Assembly: GCA_040219235.1 (NCBI GenBank)
Contig: JAVJSV010000016.1
Span: 310,001 to 374,000 of the forward strand
Source: Rhodospirillaceae bacterium
GTDB taxonomy: Bacteria; Pseudomonadota; Alphaproteobacteria; Rhodospirillales; Rhodospirillaceae
Length of the DNA stretch: 64,000 nt
Reading direction: 5' to 3'
Made by a program: the position numbers and the translations under genes
Shown: piece after piece, positions 62,042 through 64,000 of the stretch
How positions within the stretch are numbered: position 1 is the first letter of the stretch
Layout: each line of letters starts with the position of its first letter
The notes under the pieces: model-generated
Seen by the model: only the letters and a program-made list of their open reading frames with translations
Told to the model about the DNA's origin: nothing
Database searches by the model: none

Positions 62042-63226
62042 GGCTTGCTTCACACCCATCATACTCCCTCTAAACGCGCCCCGCTCCTGGGGTGTTTTAT
62101 CATCAACTTCAAAGCCCGCCTCGGCCAGCAACTTAGGATAATTGTTGCTGCGATGGTCTTTCTGCCAGACCTCATGATTCCAGCGCCAAATCCAAAATCT
62201 CTGATACTGCTGAAACGGCGTTTGCTGGGGCATCTTATCCCAGTCCAACTGATCCCGCGCAAAAAACACCCCCCCCGGGCGCAGCACACGATGACCCTCG
62301 GCGATAATCTGCGCGGCGGCCTCAGCACTCACCTCATGGAACAGCAGGAAGGATGTCACCAAATCAAAGTGACCGTCCGGGAATTTGGTATCCTCGGCCA
62401 AGCGCTGCGCGAAATGAACGTCTACGCCTAAATCCACGGCCCGCATATGTGCATAGCGAACCATGGGTCCGCCGACATCGATGCCCCAAACCTCGGCATC
62501 CGGGTACTTTTCTTTCAGGCGTAAGGTCAACTGTCCGGCACTGCATCCCATATGCAGAATGCGTTTTACCTTGCCGTCCTTGGGTGTCGGAATAGTATCC
62601 ACCAGCTTGGCGTGCATTTCATCCTGGTAGTTACGACCCTCCCAGAAGTTATTCGTACCATAGTGATACATATGGCCTGCAAAAGCGTCTCCCACATAGC
62701 CGCCCGGCTGCATGTGAATTTCGTGTTTGGTATATTTTGGTAACACCATATCTGGGTTGAGTTCCAAGGTGCCCGGCCCCGCATTATCTGCGGCTTCCAT
62801 TTCCGCCAGATAGGCATCGGCGTTGCCATGAAATTCGTCGTACAGATTTTTCCACATGATTTGCTGAGCGCTGATCCACGCCCGACCACTGAGACCAACA
62901 ATATGATCGCCGCCAATCAGTTCAATGGCCGCTTCGTCAGACATCTGGGCGCGCTTATCAAGCCCGGCGGCCTCTAAGATCCGGTCCGCGCGTTGCGCCC
63001 CAGCGCGGCGGACATCGCGGTTTACCCAAATCCGGAATTGGGTCAGGAAGTCTTCGCGGCTTTCAACATCCAGCTTTGGTAAACGCTCAAGGCGGCGATC
63101 CGTCCCACGTGGCTCAACATCAACGCTTTTCGGCAATTTGGCTTGGACTGCGCGCCCACCGACTAGGGACGAAAGAGCAGCACCAATCGCTGTCGTCGCT
63201 TTGAACACCGTTCTACGATCCAACAT
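62039..63226 (-). CDS. Tat-signal-like SAM methyltransferase, paralogue D
   Basis: A 395-residue, more diverged member and the first gene of the array. DRRTVFKATTAIGAALSSLV gives a twin-arginine-like motif, here followed by Lys as in classical Tat signals, ending AVQAK. Shared blocks: DRRLERLPKLDVESREDFLT, KHEIHMQPGGYVGD and NNFWEG. Motif I reads ILHMGCSAG, with His where the others have Asp or Glu, but the ribose acid in WGIDVGGPMV is kept. Late motif VLRPGGVFFARDQLDWDK differs from the FPxDF of the others. Strong ribosome site GGGAGGG. It is divergent from the FAD oxidoreductase across a 182-base gap. Confidence 0.75.
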   Translation of the reverse strand: MLDRRTVFKATTAIGAALSSLVGGRAVQAKLPKSVDVEPRGTDRRLERLPKLDVESREDFLTQFRIWVNRDVRRAGAQRADRILEAAGLDKRAQMSDEAAIELIGGDHIVGLSGRAWISAQQIMWKNLYDEFHGNADAYLAEMEAADNAGPGTLELNPDMVLPKYTKHEIHMQPGGYVGDAFAGHMYHYGTNNFWEGRNYQDEMHAKLVDTIPTPKDGKVKRILHMGCSAGQLTLRLKEKYPDAEVWGIDVGGPMVRYAHMRAVDLGVDVHFAQRLAEDTKFPDGHFDLVTSFLLFHEVSAEAAAQIIAEGHRVLRPGGVFFARDQLDWDKMPQQTPFQQYQRFWIWRWNHEVWQKDHRSNNYPKLLAEAGFEVDDKTPQERGAFRGSMMGVKQA

Positions 63227-63408
63227 AGCTGTCCCTCCCCAGAATTTCAGATGACTTGCTATAGTGAGCCGACCTTAACAGCCTGGCAACAGCAACCCGA
63301 TTAGCGGTCGCGATGCGGGCATACCTCTTAAAATACAGAGAAACCGCGCTAGGCTAAGCGCCTCGGGTGCGTTAATGTTTCATAAAATAGATGCTCAGGG
63401 AGGTCTTA
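63227..63408. promoter_or_regulatory. Divergent region, methyltransferase array and FAD gene
   Basis: 182 bases holding promoters for both directions. GCGCT-AGGCTA-AGCGC at 63346-63361 is a 5-bp inverted repeat about 48 bases before the FAD gene. Nothing else is clear. Confidence 0.4.
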
Positions 63409-64000
63409 ATGACCAGGAAAACCAAGTTTCACAGCCCATTGTCACAGAACATCAGCAAGCGGCAGTTCTTGTCCGCCGCAGGTGCCGCAGCCGCCAGCGC
63501 GACGCTAACCACTTCGCAACCGAGCAAAGCCGCAGACGATGCCTGGGATGCCATTATCATCGGCGGCGGAACGGCCGGCCTTCCCGCAGCGATTTTTGCC
63601 GGTCAGCGGGGCGCTAAAGTCCTTATTATCGAAGCCGCGCCGGTGATTGGTGGCACCATGTTCCTCTCGTCTGGCCAAATGAGCGCCGCCGGCACCAAGC
63701 TGCAGAAATCAAAGGGAATCACCGGCGACAGCCCGCAATCCCATTACGACGACGTCATGCGCATCAGCAATAATACCGCGGATCCTTATATCCTGCGTCT
63801 GGCCACTGAAAACGCCGCCCCCGCCTTTGATTGGCTGACTGATAATGGCTTTGAGGTCTATCCTCATCATCCCGTGACCGGCACGACCCACGAGCCCTAC
63901 AGTCACGCTCGCTACGCCTGGCACAAGGAAGGCGCCATGGGCATTCTTGCGGTTTTCGAGAAGCTTCTTGAGCCTCTCACCGCGTCCGGTGCCGTCACCA
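63409..64000 (+). CDS. FAD-dependent oxidoreductase with Tat-like signal (partial)
   Basis: The 5' part of a flavoprotein of the fumarate-reductase/3-ketosteroid-dehydrogenase superfamily, cut by the window edge after about 197 residues. The start ATG at 63409 is preceded by GGGAGG. The leader contains SKRQFLSAAGAAAASATLTT, a Tat-type signal with KR in place of RR. The FAD-binding motif is AIIIGGGTAGLPAAIFAGQRG, followed by KVLIIEAAPVIGGTMFLSSG. The family oxidises or reduces organic substrates with bound FAD, and its members are often exported folded. Divergence from the methyltransferases, themselves with Tat-like leaders, suggests a common periplasmic pathway. Confidence 0.82.
   Translation, partial: MTRKTKFHSPLSQNISKRQFLSAAGAAAASATLTTSQPSKAADDAWDAIIIGGGTAGLPAAIFAGQRGAKVLIIEAAPVIGGTMFLSSGQMSAAGTKLQKSKGITGDSPQSHYDDVMRISNNTADPYILRLATENAAPAFDWLTDNGFEVYPHHPVTGTTHEPYSHARYAWHKEGAMGILAVFEKLLEPLTASGAVT

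Noticed and set aside
58071-63226. Idea that the four methyltransferases are fragments or one gene misassembled
   Set aside because: Each has its own ribosome site, start, complete domain set and distinct sequence; B and C are similar but differ throughout.
1-64000. tRNA, rRNA, tmRNA, CRISPR arrays, insertion sequences and prophage
   Set aside because: Intergenic stretches were read for T-loop-like sequence, spaced repeats and transposase or integrase motifs; none was convincing. The three 18.5-kb repeats are too few and irregular for a CRISPR array.

Overview
The window looks like chromosomal DNA of an alphaproteobacterium, probably a free-living, TonB-receptor-rich heterotroph. The evidence is gene order as much as gene content. 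rpoZ is followed by a long RelA/SpoT homolog and then DUF2062-pdxJ-acpS-lepB-rnc-era-recO. A second block runs ftsB-pdhA-pdhB-pdhC-lpd-lipA-ratA, with a lipoyl domain fused to the E1-beta subunit, and is met by pgpA-pncC. Bpt-type aminoacyl-tRNA-protein transferase and GluQRS fit the same assignment. I cannot place it below class. No tRNA, rRNA, CRISPR array, insertion sequence or prophage was recognised.

Layout. 1-9.2 kb: partial lptF, then a forward operon for inositol metabolism (myo-inositol-phosphate synthase, a nucleotidyltransferase resembling inositol-1-phosphate cytidylyltransferase, a CDP-alcohol phosphatidyltransferase, a polysaccharide-type flippase), then a small reverse gene, a membrane-anchored penicillin-acylase-family hydrolase and motB. 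9.3-15.6 kb: bpt, a TonB-dependent receptor, two tandem exported VOC proteins, gluQ and a DUF2189 membrane protein. 15.6-26.9 kb: parC, then the core recO-era-rnc-lepB-acpS-pdxJ-DUF2062-rsh-rpoZ strand, including an unlisted 59-residue membrane ORF between era and recO. 27-38.3 kb: folK, a NYN-domain protein paired with a family 5 uracil-DNA glycosylase, an exported glutathione peroxidase, an O-methyltransferase, a molybdopterin oxidoreductase, smpB, dapA, a lytic transglycosylase, an overlapping bactofilin/M23 peptidase pair, pgpA and pncC. 38.3-45.7 kb: ratA, lipA and the whole pyruvate dehydrogenase complex, then ftsB.

45.8-64 kb is accessory in character. It holds a membrane protein preceded by a coupled small ORF, an NmrA-like protein with a signal peptide, an anchored alpha/beta hydrolase, an MDR-family reductase, a Rieske oxygenase, an MFS transporter with a secreted partner, a FecI-FecR-TonB receptor signalling unit, four tandem paralogous methyltransferases that all begin with a twin-arginine-like signal, and the start of a Tat-like FAD oxidoreductase diverging from them. 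Together these suggest uptake and oxidative processing of an organic substrate, partly outside the cytoplasm; the substrate cannot be read from sequence.

The best candidate for something undescribed is the methyltransferase array at 58.1-63.2 kb. Its members combine a conserved, unrecognised N-terminal half carrying KHEIHxxPGGYVGD with a class I SAM-binding domain, and all four seem to be addressed to a compartment where SAM is not expected. The CDP-inositol-type operon at 1.2-5.4 kb is the second candidate.
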